Assembly: GCA_020638465.1 (NCBI GenBank)
Contig: JACKIM010000001.1
Coordinates: forward strand, 1,744,501-1,808,500
Direction: 5' to 3'
Length of the DNA: 64,000 nt
Source: Geminicoccaceae bacterium
GTDB lineage: Bacteria; Pseudomonadota; Alphaproteobacteria; Geminicoccales; Geminicoccaceae
Below the pieces are notes generated by a model that saw only the letters and a program-made list of their open reading frames with translations, did no database searches and was not told the origin of the DNA. Shown here one piece after another: positions 24,611 to 31,924 of the stretch (position 1 is its first letter; every line of letters starts with the position of its first letter). The position numbers and the translations under genes were made by a program.

Positions 24611-25141
24611 ATGCTGCGTACTCTCGCCTTTCTTGGAGCCCTGTTTTTCGCCATGACGAGTTCAGCCAACGCTGCCGATCCTGAAAATACACTTTACATC
24701 GACACCGACCACGGCCGGATCACGGTCATGATGATGCCGGATCTGGCGCCGAACCATGTTGCCCGCATCAAGGAACTGGCACGTGAGGGGTTCTATGACG
24801 GTGTGGTGTTCCACCGCGTGATCCCCGGATTCATGGCCCAGACCGGCGATCCCACCGGAACCGGAACCGGCGGTTCGGACAAGCCCGATCTGCGTGCCGA
24901 GTTCAGCCGGACGGCAAAGTTCGAGCGCGGTACAATCGGCATGGCGCGCACCCAGAATCCGAACAGCGCCAACAGCCAGTTCTTCATCATGTTTGCGCCT
25001 GCACCCCACCTCAATGGCCAGTACACCATCTGGGGACAGGTGATCGATGGCATGGATGCCGTCGACAAGATTGCAAAAGGGGAACCGCCAGCCCATCCCG
25101 ACAAGATGAACAAGGTCAGCGTCGCCGCCGACGTCGACTAG
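24611..25141 (+). CDS. Periplasmic peptidyl-prolyl cis-trans isomerase, cyclophilin type
   Basis: Catalyses proline isomerisation during folding. A signal peptide MLRTLAFLGALFFAMTSSA ending at ANA-AD predicts periplasmic location. The core has the catalytic FHRVIPGFMAQTGDPTGTG and NSANSQFFIMFAPAPHLNGQ segments, including the conserved arginine, phenylalanines and glutamine. 176 residues is normal for the bacterial PpiA class. The start at 24611 is the only ATG before the signal. A perfect hairpin follows the stop. It is monocistronic. Confidence 0.94.
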   Translation: MLRTLAFLGALFFAMTSSANAADPENTLYIDTDHGRITVMMMPDLAPNHVARIKELAREGFYDGVVFHRVIPGFMAQTGDPTGTGTGGSDKPDLRAEFSRTAKFERGTIGMARTQNPNSANSQFFIMFAPAPHLNGQYTIWGQVIDGMDAVDKIAKGEPPAHPDKMNKVSVAADVD

Positions 25142-25149
25142 AGAGACTC

Positions 25150-25175
25150 CCGTTCAGGCGGACTGGCCTGAACGG
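25150..25175 (+). terminator. Hairpin after the cyclophilin gene
   Basis: CCGTTCAGGC (25150-25159) and GCCTGAACGG (25166-25175) form a perfect ten-base-pair stem with a six-base loop, nine bases after the stop. There is no T run behind it, so it may terminate weakly or protect the 3' end. Confidence 0.6.
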
Positions 25176-25186
25176 TCCCGAGCCGG

Positions 25187-25220
25187 AAAAAGGGCCCCGA
25201 TCTGTCGTGACCGGGCCCTT
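25187..25220 (-). terminator. Intrinsic terminator of the corrinoid-protein gene
   Basis: Read on the minus strand, AAGGGCCC (25220-25213) pairs with GGGCCCTT (25197-25190) and is followed directly by a run of Ts. It starts about 24 bases after the corrinoid gene stop. Classic rho-independent structure. Confidence 0.8.
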
Positions 25221-25243
25221 GATCCCTTCTGGTCCGGAAAGCT

Positions 25244-25945
25244 TCAGGCGCTGCGCTGGTTGTGCTTGCGGGCCATGATCGACTTTGCGGTCTCGACGGC
25301 CACAGCCGCATCCCGGCAATAGGAATCGGCGCCGACCGCTTCCGCAAACTGCTCGTTGAGGGGAGCTCCGCCGACAAGTACGGTGTAGTCGTTGCGGATG
25401 CCCTGTTCGACCATCGTGTCGATCACGACTTTCATGTATGGCATGGTTGTCGTGAGCAGTGCCGACATGCCGAAAATGTCCGGCTTGTGTTCCTCAAGGG
25501 CAGCCAGGTACTTGTCGACGTCGCAATTGATCCCGAGGTCGATCACATCGAAGCCTGCGCCCTCCATCATCATCGACACGAGATTCTTGCCGATGTCATG
25601 GATATCGCCCTTGACGGTGCCGATGACCATTTTGCCCACCGGCGGGGCACCGGTCTCGGCCAGCAGCGGGCGAAGGATGGCCATGCCACCCTTCATCGCA
25701 TTGGCAGCGAGCAGCACCTCGGGCACGAACAGGATGCCGTCACGGAAGTCGACGCCGACAATGGTCATGCCTCCGACGAGGGCTTCGGTCAGGACATTGT
25801 AGGGCTCCCAGCCACGCTCCAGGAGGATCTCCACGCCCTCGCAGACTTCGTCCTTGAGGCCGTCATAGAGGTCATCCTGGATCTGCTTGACCAGTTCGTC
25901 GTCATCAAGCTCGCGCAGGTCGAGATCACCTTCGTCATCGCTCAT
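25244..25945 (-). CDS. Methyltransferase-cognate corrinoid protein (cobalamin-binding)
   Basis: Carries a methyl group on cobalt between a substrate:corrinoid methyltransferase and an acceptor methyltransferase, as in methylamine, betaine or methanol systems. 233 residues: an N-terminal B12-binding cap (~25-100, LLERGWEPYNVLTEALVGGM) and a Rossmann B12 domain with the DxHxxG motif (DIHDIGKN, Asp114, His116) and VGGAPLN near the C-terminus. An acidic leader precedes the cap. No methyltransferase or reactivase gene is nearby, so the partners are elsewhere and the substrate is unknown. A terminator follows. Confidence 0.93.
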   Translation of the reverse strand: MSDDEGDLDLRELDDDELVKQIQDDLYDGLKDEVCEGVEILLERGWEPYNVLTEALVGGMTIVGVDFRDGILFVPEVLLAANAMKGGMAILRPLLAETGAPPVGKMVIGTVKGDIHDIGKNLVSMMMEGAGFDVIDLGINCDVDKYLAALEEHKPDIFGMSALLTTTMPYMKVVIDTMVEQGIRNDYTVLVGGAPLNEQFAEAVGADSYCRDAAVAVETAKSIMARKHNQRSA

Positions 25946-26246
25946 CTGTCAGCTCCCGAAAAACCCTTGCGTTCATCCTGAAGCGTTCTTCAGGCTTGTT
26001 CCATGCCCACGGTAGCAGTGCCAGCCGTCAGATCGAACCGCATTCTACCCGGCTTTCGATCTACTCTTCGGCAGGTTGCGCTGCTTTCGGCGTCACGACC
26101 TCACGGAACGCGAAAGCGACACGGGCAATTGGCACCTCATAATCATACAGGTTTATTTTCCTTGATCAATGAAAAATGGCAGCGCCTTCAATTCTTGTTA
26201 ACGATCCCTATGCTAGACTGTTACGGTCGATAGAAAGGGAAAAGCC
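25946..26246. other. Divergent intergenic region, corrinoid / membrane protein
   Basis: About 300 bases. The part from 26140 to 26215 is AT-richer and should hold the promoter of the plus-strand membrane gene. I looked for a cobalamin riboswitch ahead of the corrinoid gene and do not see its B12-box pattern. Confidence 0.4.
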
Positions 26247-27071
26247 TTGTCGGTTGTCTCGGCACCTTCGGATGCCGTAGGGGTGCGCACGCGGGCCGTA
26301 TGGCTCGCGTGCGCAGTTCTGTCGGTTAATATGCTCATCATCGCCTCATTCATTTTTCTTCGGTTGGCGATGATGGCTGGCTGGTGGGACCGGGCACGCG
26401 GGTTGAGCGTGTCGGTGCGAGATCTTGCACAGTGGGCTTTCGCGTTGGAGTTGGGGCTTGCGGGCCTTCTCTCCCTTTGTTGCCTGGGCCTGTGGCGATC
26501 CTTGCCGGCGGGTCTGATTGCCCTGTCAATGAGCGCCCTTGCCGTTATCGAACTGTCCGGTCTGCATTACGCTGTCGAGGCGGCGCTCAACGTCCATCTG
26601 ATGCATGTGGGCCTGACCGGTGATCTCGTGCACAGACTGGGTAAACTCGGGGTGTATGTCATGATCGGCCTTCTCGCCGCGGCCCCGGCCATGCTCGCCA
26701 TGCAGTTCTCCGGTGAGCGCAGCGAACTCGTTCTCGTGAAGCGTTTTTTATTGATCCTGCTGGCCTTGGCGGTCGGGTCCGGTTTGACCGATACATTGGG
26801 TGGCTTCGTCAAGCCGTTGATCAGTGGCGGGAGGGGTTCGCTGGTCCTGCTGGAGATGACCGGCGAACTGCTGTCGGCGGCGTTTGCCGTCTGGCTGCTG
26901 GCCGACCAGCTTGACAGTGGACGGCACGCGAGCGGGCTGTTGCCCGCCAGCGGGCTCGTCAATCCGTCAAAGTGGTTCCAGACGCTCGCGGCAGCGCACG
27001 TGCCAGCCATCGGAAAGTCTCGATGGAAATTCGCCTCCGGTTGTCATGATCGGCACCGGAATACTCCATGA
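26247..27071 (+). CDS. Hypothetical multi-pass membrane protein
   Basis: 274 residues, family not recognised. It begins at TTG 26247 with AAGGGA about seven bases upstream; there is no ATG before the first membrane segment. Hydrophobic stretches at roughly residues 18-44, 63-80, 85-105, 133-152, 165-185 and 200-220 suggest six helices. No catalytic motif is visible. The final ~35 residues are hydrophilic (HRHRNTP end). It precedes a HAD phosphatase gene by ~165 bases on the same strand, which suggests no function. Confidence 0.6.
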   Translation: MSVVSAPSDAVGVRTRAVWLACAVLSVNMLIIASFIFLRLAMMAGWWDRARGLSVSVRDLAQWAFALELGLAGLLSLCCLGLWRSLPAGLIALSMSALAVIELSGLHYAVEAALNVHLMHVGLTGDLVHRLGKLGVYVMIGLLAAAPAMLAMQFSGERSELVLVKRFLLILLALAVGSGLTDTLGGFVKPLISGGRGSLVLLEMTGELLSAAFAVWLLADQLDSGRHASGLLPASGLVNPSKWFQTLAAAHVPAIGKSRWKFASGCHDRHRNTP

Positions 27072-27235
27072 CGAGGCAGGAAACCCCGCGAGAAGGAAAA
27101 TGCGGCAAAACATCGGCCTGGATGGAATTTCCGATGACAGTCGAACGTAAAATGCCTGATACATGATGTCATCGTGGAAGAGACAAAGCTGACCGCCGGG
27201 TGTCTGCAGGACAGATATGGGGTTGCCGGTGGTCG

Positions 27236-27964
27236 ATGCGGGCTGGAGTTGTGGGTGGCGTGTCGGCGATCAGGGCCATATTGTTTGACAAGGACGGAAC
27301 GCTCATCGATTTCCGTTCGACTTGGCTTGCCGCCTATCGCGGAGCTGCGGCCGAACTGGAGGAATTATCGGGTCGTGCCGGACTAGGCTGCCTGCTGCTG
27401 CTGCGCAGTGGCTATGACGAGGTGAGTGACCGGTTTACGCCGGAGAGCCCGTTATTGTGGGCGACCAATCGCGAGATCGCTGCGAGGTGGGCGGAAAGCC
27501 CGGAGCTTGCGGGCATCGATGATACGGCACAGCGGATCCAGCGTCACTTTTCCGACAGCGAACGATATCCGCCACAGGCAACCGGTGATCTTCCGGTATT
27601 GTTCAACCGGCTGGAAGCATCTGGACTGGTTCTCGGAATTGCAACCATGGACAGCGAGACGAAGGGGCGGTCCACGGCGGCAGCACTGGGTATCGACCGG
27701 CACGTTCGGTTCATTGCCGGTGCCGATAGCGGTTACGGCGAAAAGCCGGGTCCGGGTATGGCGCAGGCGTTCTGTTCGGCCGTCGGGGTCGACCCGGCAC
27801 AGGTGATGGTCGTGGGCGACACCCATGCCGATCTGCACATGGCTCGAAATGCGGGTTGCGCGCTCGCAGTTGCGGTGCTCACGGGGGGCGCGGGGCGTGA
27901 CGTGCTGGCTCCGCTTGCCGATCATGTCCTCGCCAGTGTCATGGAGGTCGAGACGCTATTGTGA
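27236..27964 (+). CDS. HAD-superfamily hydrolase (phosphoglycolate phosphatase-like)
   Basis: Haloacid-dehalogenase-fold phosphatase. Motif I ILFDKDGTLID carries the nucleophilic aspartate, motif II is the threonine region in GIATMDSET, motif III lysine lies in GEKPGPGM, and motif IV VVGDTHADLHMARNAG supplies the metal aspartates. 242 residues from the ATG at 27236; a GTG at 27260 is an alternative start nearer the usual family N-terminus. The substrate is not defined, and this protein is distinct from the second HAD gene at 49 kb. The next gene overlaps it by four bases, so the two are coupled. Confidence 0.88.
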   Translation: MRAGVVGGVSAIRAILFDKDGTLIDFRSTWLAAYRGAAAELEELSGRAGLGCLLLLRSGYDEVSDRFTPESPLLWATNREIAARWAESPELAGIDDTAQRIQRHFSDSERYPPQATGDLPVLFNRLEASGLVLGIATMDSETKGRSTAAALGIDRHVRFIAGADSGYGEKPGPGMAQAFCSAVGVDPAQVMVVGDTHADLHMARNAGCALAVAVLTGGAGRDVLAPLADHVLASVMEVETLL

Positions 27965-28368
27965 GTATGACCCAACATGCGAAATCCTCGCCGATGCCCA
28001 TGCTGAGGCTGGCCGGTTGGCTGTTCGCATTCATTGTTGCCGCCTGGATCGTTCTCATGATTCCCATACTCTCGGCGGCCAGACTGCCTCCCGGCGAGAG
28101 CGGCAAGATGCTCGTGGCCTTCTGGCCCGGTGCGGACCACGACGAAGTCTTCCGCAAGATTGTCGACGCTGGTGGTCTGCCGATCCGTCCCGTTGGCTCG
28201 ACGAGCAGCCTGTGGGTCGTCGAGGCTAATAACCCGGGATTTGTCGCCGCCATTGAGGACAAGGGCGCCTTCGGAGCCTATCGCGATCTGCCCGCGAGTG
28301 TCGTGCTGGCAGGGTGCAGCGGCATCTCTGCCCCTCGCAGCATGCCGGCGGCGGTTGTCGATCCGTGA
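27961..28368 (+). CDS. Small single-helix anchored hypothetical protein
   Basis: 135 residues from a GTG overlapping the HAD stop (GTGA); an in-frame ATG two codons later is possible. One hydrophobic helix (~residues 18-37, WLFAFIVAAWIVLMIPILS) is followed by a ~95-residue soluble domain (KMLVAFWPGADHDEVFRKIV, GAFGAYRDLP) that I do not recognise. The helix and downstream domain suggest an inner-membrane-anchored periplasmic protein. Translational coupling with the phosphatase implies a shared role. Confidence 0.6.
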   Translation: MSMTQHAKSSPMPMLRLAGWLFAFIVAAWIVLMIPILSAARLPPGESGKMLVAFWPGADHDEVFRKIVDAGGLPIRPVGSTSSLWVVEANNPGFVAAIEDKGAFGAYRDLPASVVLAGCSGISAPRSMPAAVVDP

Positions 28369-28387
28369 ATGCGTCGGCTTCCGCCAC

Positions 28388-29359
28388 TCAGACGGGTAGG
28401 CGGGCGGTGCTGGAAGTCGCGTTCACACGCGCTTCAATGGCATCCCAGATCATGGCTTCGAGTGAGGTGCCATCGAAGCGGCCGATCTCCTGCAGACCGG
28501 TCGGCGAGGTGACATTGATCTCGGTAAGGTAGTCGCCAATCACGTCGATGCCGACGAAGATCAGTCCTTTCTCGGACAGCGTCGGTCCCAGTGCCTCGCA
28601 GATTTCCATTTCACGCCGCGTGAGCGCGGTTTTTTCCGCGCGACCGCCGACATGAAGATTGGCGCGGGTCTCGGATGCCGCCGGCACGCGATTGACACCA
28701 CCCGCCGCCTTGCCGTCCACGAGAATGATGCGCTTGTCGCCCTTGCGGATCTCGGGGATGTAGCGCTGGATCATCAAGGGTTCGTTGAGGAAGCCCCGGA
28801 ACGTTTCCATCAGGCTGGCGAGATTGGGATCGTCGCGCTTCAGCAGAAAGATTCCTGCACCTCCGTTGCCGTAGAGCGGTTTGACGATGATATCGCCGTG
28901 TTCCTTGCGGAATGCGCGCACCTCATCGGTGTCATAAGTGATCAGTGTGGGGGGCATGAAGTCCGGGAACTGCGTGACGAACAGCTTTTCAGGTGCGTTG
29001 CGTACCGATGCCGGATCGTTGACGACGAGCGTCTGCGGATGAATGCGTTCGAGCAGGTGGGTAGCCGTGATATAGGCAAGGTTGAAGGGCGGATCCTGTC
29101 GCATCAGAACGACATCTATCGTCGCCAGGTCAATGGCTTCCGGCGTGCCGGCGGTGAAGTGACTGCCCTTTTCGCGACGAACCTCGAACGGGCGCGCCCT
29201 GGCGACGACCCCCCCCTCCCGGTAGCTCAGGTCCTGCGGCAGATAGTGATACAGTCCATGACCGCGCTGCTGTGCTTCCAGGGCCAGGACGAAGGTACTG
29301 TCGGCATCGATATTGATGCTTTCGAGCGGATCCATCTGAATGGCTACGGCAAGCGACAT
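28388..29359 (-). CDS. gshB: Glutathione synthetase
   Basis: Joins gamma-glutamylcysteine and glycine with ATP to form glutathione. 323 residues from the ATG at 29359 (MSLAVAIQMDPLESI), which has GGGAG upstream and matches the family start; a longer open frame to 29443 is rejected. It shows the ATP-grasp pattern: VLMRQDPPFNLAYITATHLLE, DIIVKPLYGNGGAGIFLL, PLMIQRYIPEIRKGDKRIILVDG, and FVGIDVIGDYLTEINVTSPTG with metal-binding Asp/Glu/Asn. All key residues appear present. The HIT gene is divergent across ~100 bases. Confidence 0.96.
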   Translation of the reverse strand: MSLAVAIQMDPLESINIDADSTFVLALEAQQRGHGLYHYLPQDLSYREGGVVARARPFEVRREKGSHFTAGTPEAIDLATIDVVLMRQDPPFNLAYITATHLLERIHPQTLVVNDPASVRNAPEKLFVTQFPDFMPPTLITYDTDEVRAFRKEHGDIIVKPLYGNGGAGIFLLKRDDPNLASLMETFRGFLNEPLMIQRYIPEIRKGDKRIILVDGKAAGGVNRVPAASETRANLHVGGRAEKTALTRREMEICEALGPTLSEKGLIFVGIDVIGDYLTEINVTSPTGLQEIGRFDGTSLEAMIWDAIEARVNATSSTARLPV

Positions 29360-29457
29360 CGGGTGCTCCCTGCGGAAATCGACGAGCAGCATTTGACAGG
29401 CGACCGGCCGCTTGACAAGAGCAAGGCTGATTGACGTTCCCATTCATGGAGAGGCTC

Positions 29458-29847
29458 ATGACCAGTCGTTCGGGCAATCTTCCCTCATATGATGACAGCA
29501 ACATCTTTGCCCGCATCCTGCGTGGCGAGATCCCCTGCAAGAAGGTCTATGAGGACGAGTATGCGCTCGCCTTCCACGATATCCAGCCGCAGGCTCCCGT
29601 GCATGTGCTGGTCATCCCCAAGGCGCCCTACGTGTCGATGGCGGACTTTTCAGCCGGAGCGGACGACGCCCAGGTGGCCGGATTCTTCCGGGCAGTCGGC
29701 AAGGTGGCGTCCATGCTGGAGATCGAGGCGGATGGCTACCGGATGCTGGCCAACCATGGCCGCAACGCCAACCAGGAGGTGCCGCATTTCCACGTCCACC
29801 TGTTCGGTGGCCGCCCGCTGGGCGGCATGATCAGGCAGCCCGGATGA
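29458..29847 (+). CDS. HIT family nucleotide-binding protein (HINT-like)
   Basis: Histidine-triad hydrolase acting on purine nucleotide phosphoramidates and related adducts. The 129-residue protein has the HINT N-terminal segment NIFARILRGEIPCKKVYEDE, ALAFHDIQPQAPVHVLVIPK, and the C-terminal triad HFHVHLFGGR with the catalytic middle histidine. The start at 29458 (MTSRSGN) is preceded by GGAGAGG at short spacing; an ATG at 29446 is an alternative. Convergent with the small lipoprotein gene downstream. Confidence 0.93.
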   Translation: MTSRSGNLPSYDDSNIFARILRGEIPCKKVYEDEYALAFHDIQPQAPVHVLVIPKAPYVSMADFSAGADDAQVAGFFRAVGKVASMLEIEADGYRMLANHGRNANQEVPHFHVHLFGGRPLGGMIRQPG

Positions 29848-29850
29848 ACG

Positions 29851-29873
29851 CTGCTTCCACCATCATGAAGCAG
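29851..29873. terminator. Weak hairpin between converging HIT and lipoprotein genes
   Basis: CTGCTTC (29851-29857) pairs with GAAGCAG (29867-29873) across a nine-base loop. No T run follows on either strand. It may be a weak bidirectional terminator. Confidence 0.35.
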
Positions 29874-29884
29874 AGGACGGCCGA

Positions 29885-30010
29885 TCAGTCCTTGTGTTTG
29901 TAGGTGCTGGCGAAGAACGGCTCCTTGACGTCGTTGCCTGCCGGCAGCTGCAGGCTGCAGGCGGAAAGGCCGAGAACGGAAACGGCTAGGACTATGGCCA
30001 GAATGCGCAT
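29885..30010 (-). CDS. 41-residue small lipoprotein
   Basis: Reverse-strand frame of 42 codons from ATG 30010 to TGA 29885. The first 18 residues form a clear lipoprotein signal: a positive start (MR), a hydrophobic core (ILAIVLAVSVLGL) and the lipobox LSAC with Cys18. The mature peptide is only 24 residues and ends in ASTYKHKD. Nothing enzymatic could fit; it resembles other tiny envelope lipoproteins of unknown role. The intact lipobox and the gap on both sides argue it is real. Confidence 0.62.
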   Translation of the reverse strand: MRILAIVLAVSVLGLSACSLQLPAGNDVKEPFFASTYKHKD

Positions 30011-30144
30011 GGGCACGAAACCTCGGTCTGCGTTGACGACGGTTCATCCTTAGGTGGCGATCCCGCCCACGGTCAATGTGCTTCGTGGGCGGAACGGACA
30101 TTGTGAGGAGCAGTGTCGCTTTGCCGCCCGGCAATCCCGGCCGG

Positions 30145-30552
30145 TTATTCTTCCAGAATCCGGACAATTCCCTCTTCGGGCAGGAGTTCCAGCATGGTGT
30201 GATTGGCGATCAATGAGGTGATATCACCTTCGAACCTGTCCATCAGGACGATTCCGCCGAAAGCCGCGCCCTGGGCCATGACCGGATTCGCGTGATTGAG
30301 CAGCAGGGCGGCGGGAGCCATGCCGCGTGCCTGCATCTCGTGGAACATCCACGCGGTGGCGACACCGCCCTTGGCCTGGTCGAGAACGAGGATGCGGCCG
30401 ACATAGTTCTCGCCGTAGAGCTTGTGGGTCGGTCGCGAGAAGGTCCCCTTGAGGCGATCGAGATCGTATCGGGCGGAAAAGCCGTCGCTGGCGACCAGGG
30501 CGCGGGCCTTCAACGGTGCACCCATGCCGGGATGGCAGCGGATCTCCGTCAT
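30145..30552 (-). CDS. Aconitase X swivelling-domain subunit (DUF126)
   Basis: Small subunit of a two-polypeptide aconitase X. The 135 residues (MTEIRCHPGMGAPLKARALV) match the swivelling domain, with the typical GKGG-like turn seen as LVLDQAKGGVATAWMF, and NPVMAQGAAFGGIVLMDRFEGD. Its ATG overlaps the stop of the large subunit by four bases (ATGA), so it starts at 30552 and not at the longer open frame from 30585. In bacteria characterised aconitase X enzymes dehydrate cis-3-hydroxy-L-proline; the archaeal form acts on mevalonate 5-phosphate. The former is more likely here. Confidence 0.88.
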   Translation of the reverse strand: MTEIRCHPGMGAPLKARALVASDGFSARYDLDRLKGTFSRPTHKLYGENYVGRILVLDQAKGGVATAWMFHEMQARGMAPAALLLNHANPVMAQGAAFGGIVLMDRFEGDITSLIANHTMLELLPEEGIVRILEE

Positions 30553-31799
30553 GCGAGCCTCCCGGCAATCGCCGCCTCGATACAACGGGTCGTGGGTTGC
30601 AGCACCGGCTCGTAGCCATAGCCCTGGATGATGTTGGCGAGCTTCGCCGAATTGGTCAGAAGCCGTTTCCAGCCCATCATTTCGCCCATTTCACGAGCAT
30701 ACATCTGGTAAAAGCATACCCCTTCGAGGATCCGCGCACCTGCGGCCTCGATCACTGCCCGCAGCCCCATGCGTTCAGCCGCACGAACGACTTCGGGTGG
30801 CGCGGTGAGCAGGACGGCGACATGCTCTTTGACCTTGCGGCCCTCAAGCAGTCCGGCGACGAGTTGCATTTCGTAGAGCGAAAGTTGCGGGGCGGCGAAT
30901 ACCACCACATCAACATGATCGCCGTCCTTGCGAAAACTGTCATAGAAGGCGTCAAGGTCGGACCGGCGCAGATGTTCGGCCTCGACTGGCCGCCCGCCGG
31001 TCGCCTGATCGAGGGTCGCGGCATCGGGCGTGATGCCCTCGATATGGAACATCGGTGTCGATCCATAGCTGGCCAGCGCCGCACCGAAATGCTTGAGCGC
31101 ATCGGATCCGGGGGTAGGGCCCGCGCCGGATATCAGCGGCACTTCGAAGTAGTTGCGCATCCTGCGGCCAATAAGACCGCCAAGCGCTCCCCAGTCAGCA
31201 AGGTCCTCCAGACGGAAACCTTCTTCCAGCCGGAAGTGTCGCGTGGCCAGCCGTCGTTGCGAAAGGTGCATCCCGTAGCGCGGCACCCGCCCGGTTAGCC
31301 CGGCCCAGAATGCCGCGACGCCGCCCTCGAAGTTAGAGCGCGCACCCAATACGCCGTTGCAGTAGATCGTCGAACCCGTATCCCCCATAGCGAGATGTTC
31401 GCCACGCGTCGGTGGAATCACGACCTGATAATTGATGCAGGTGTTGGTGAGCAGCACGCCCATGGCTTCGAACGCGCGGACGATACGGCCCTCCCGCTCG
31501 GGCGCGTGTTCCGGCTGGTCAAGCCAGCTGCACGCCGACGGATCGACACCGCGCGGATCGGTGATCGTCGGGATCATGACTTTGCGATGTCCGGGCGATG
31601 CCGCGGCGCAACGTTCCAGCATCTGAACGCCGGCTTCGCCCACCGCCTCGCCATCGGCCATGACATGGGCCTGGGTGACCGGCACGAAATCGCTGGCGTC
31701 GAAGAACCGGCCCACTGTCACCTGTTGTTCGAGTGCCAGTCGCCGGGGTTCCCCGAATTCGCCGTCGATCATGCGCTTTTCGAGATCATTCAGTTGCAT
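30549..31799 (-). CDS. Aconitase X catalytic subunit (DUF521)
   Basis: Catalytic large subunit of aconitase X, an iron-sulfur hydro-lyase. 416 residues beginning MQLNDLEKRMIDGEFGE. Conserved cysteines occur in LLTNTCINYQVVIPP and STIYCNGVLGARSN, with GVCFYQMYA near the C-terminus, fitting the three cluster or active-site cysteines. LISGAGPTPGSDALKHFGAA and FHIEGITPD are family blocks. In split bacterial enzymes the two genes are adjacent as here. The likely reaction is cis-3-hydroxy-L-proline dehydration, but no proline-catabolism gene lies beside it, so the substrate is inferred. Confidence 0.9.
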   Translation of the reverse strand: MQLNDLEKRMIDGEFGEPRRLALEQQVTVGRFFDASDFVPVTQAHVMADGEAVGEAGVQMLERCAAASPGHRKVMIPTITDPRGVDPSACSWLDQPEHAPEREGRIVRAFEAMGVLLTNTCINYQVVIPPTRGEHLAMGDTGSTIYCNGVLGARSNFEGGVAAFWAGLTGRVPRYGMHLSQRRLATRHFRLEEGFRLEDLADWGALGGLIGRRMRNYFEVPLISGAGPTPGSDALKHFGAALASYGSTPMFHIEGITPDAATLDQATGGRPVEAEHLRRSDLDAFYDSFRKDGDHVDVVVFAAPQLSLYEMQLVAGLLEGRKVKEHVAVLLTAPPEVVRAAERMGLRAVIEAAGARILEGVCFYQMYAREMGEMMGWKRLLTNSAKLANIIQGYGYEPVLQPTTRCIEAAIAGRLA

Positions 31800-31924
31800 A
31801 CCCGTCCTCCCCCCTTCGGATACCCGCCCATTTCAGAGTGCTGGCGGTTGAAGTCAAGCCCGGGTAGCCGCTAAACCGGGTTCATCCCTTCGTTCCATCA
31901 TTCAACAGCCATACGGATGCCGAT

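Noticed and set aside
25946..26246. Cobalamin riboswitch ahead of the corrinoid gene
   Set aside because: I looked for the conserved B12-box pattern and did not find it in either direction.
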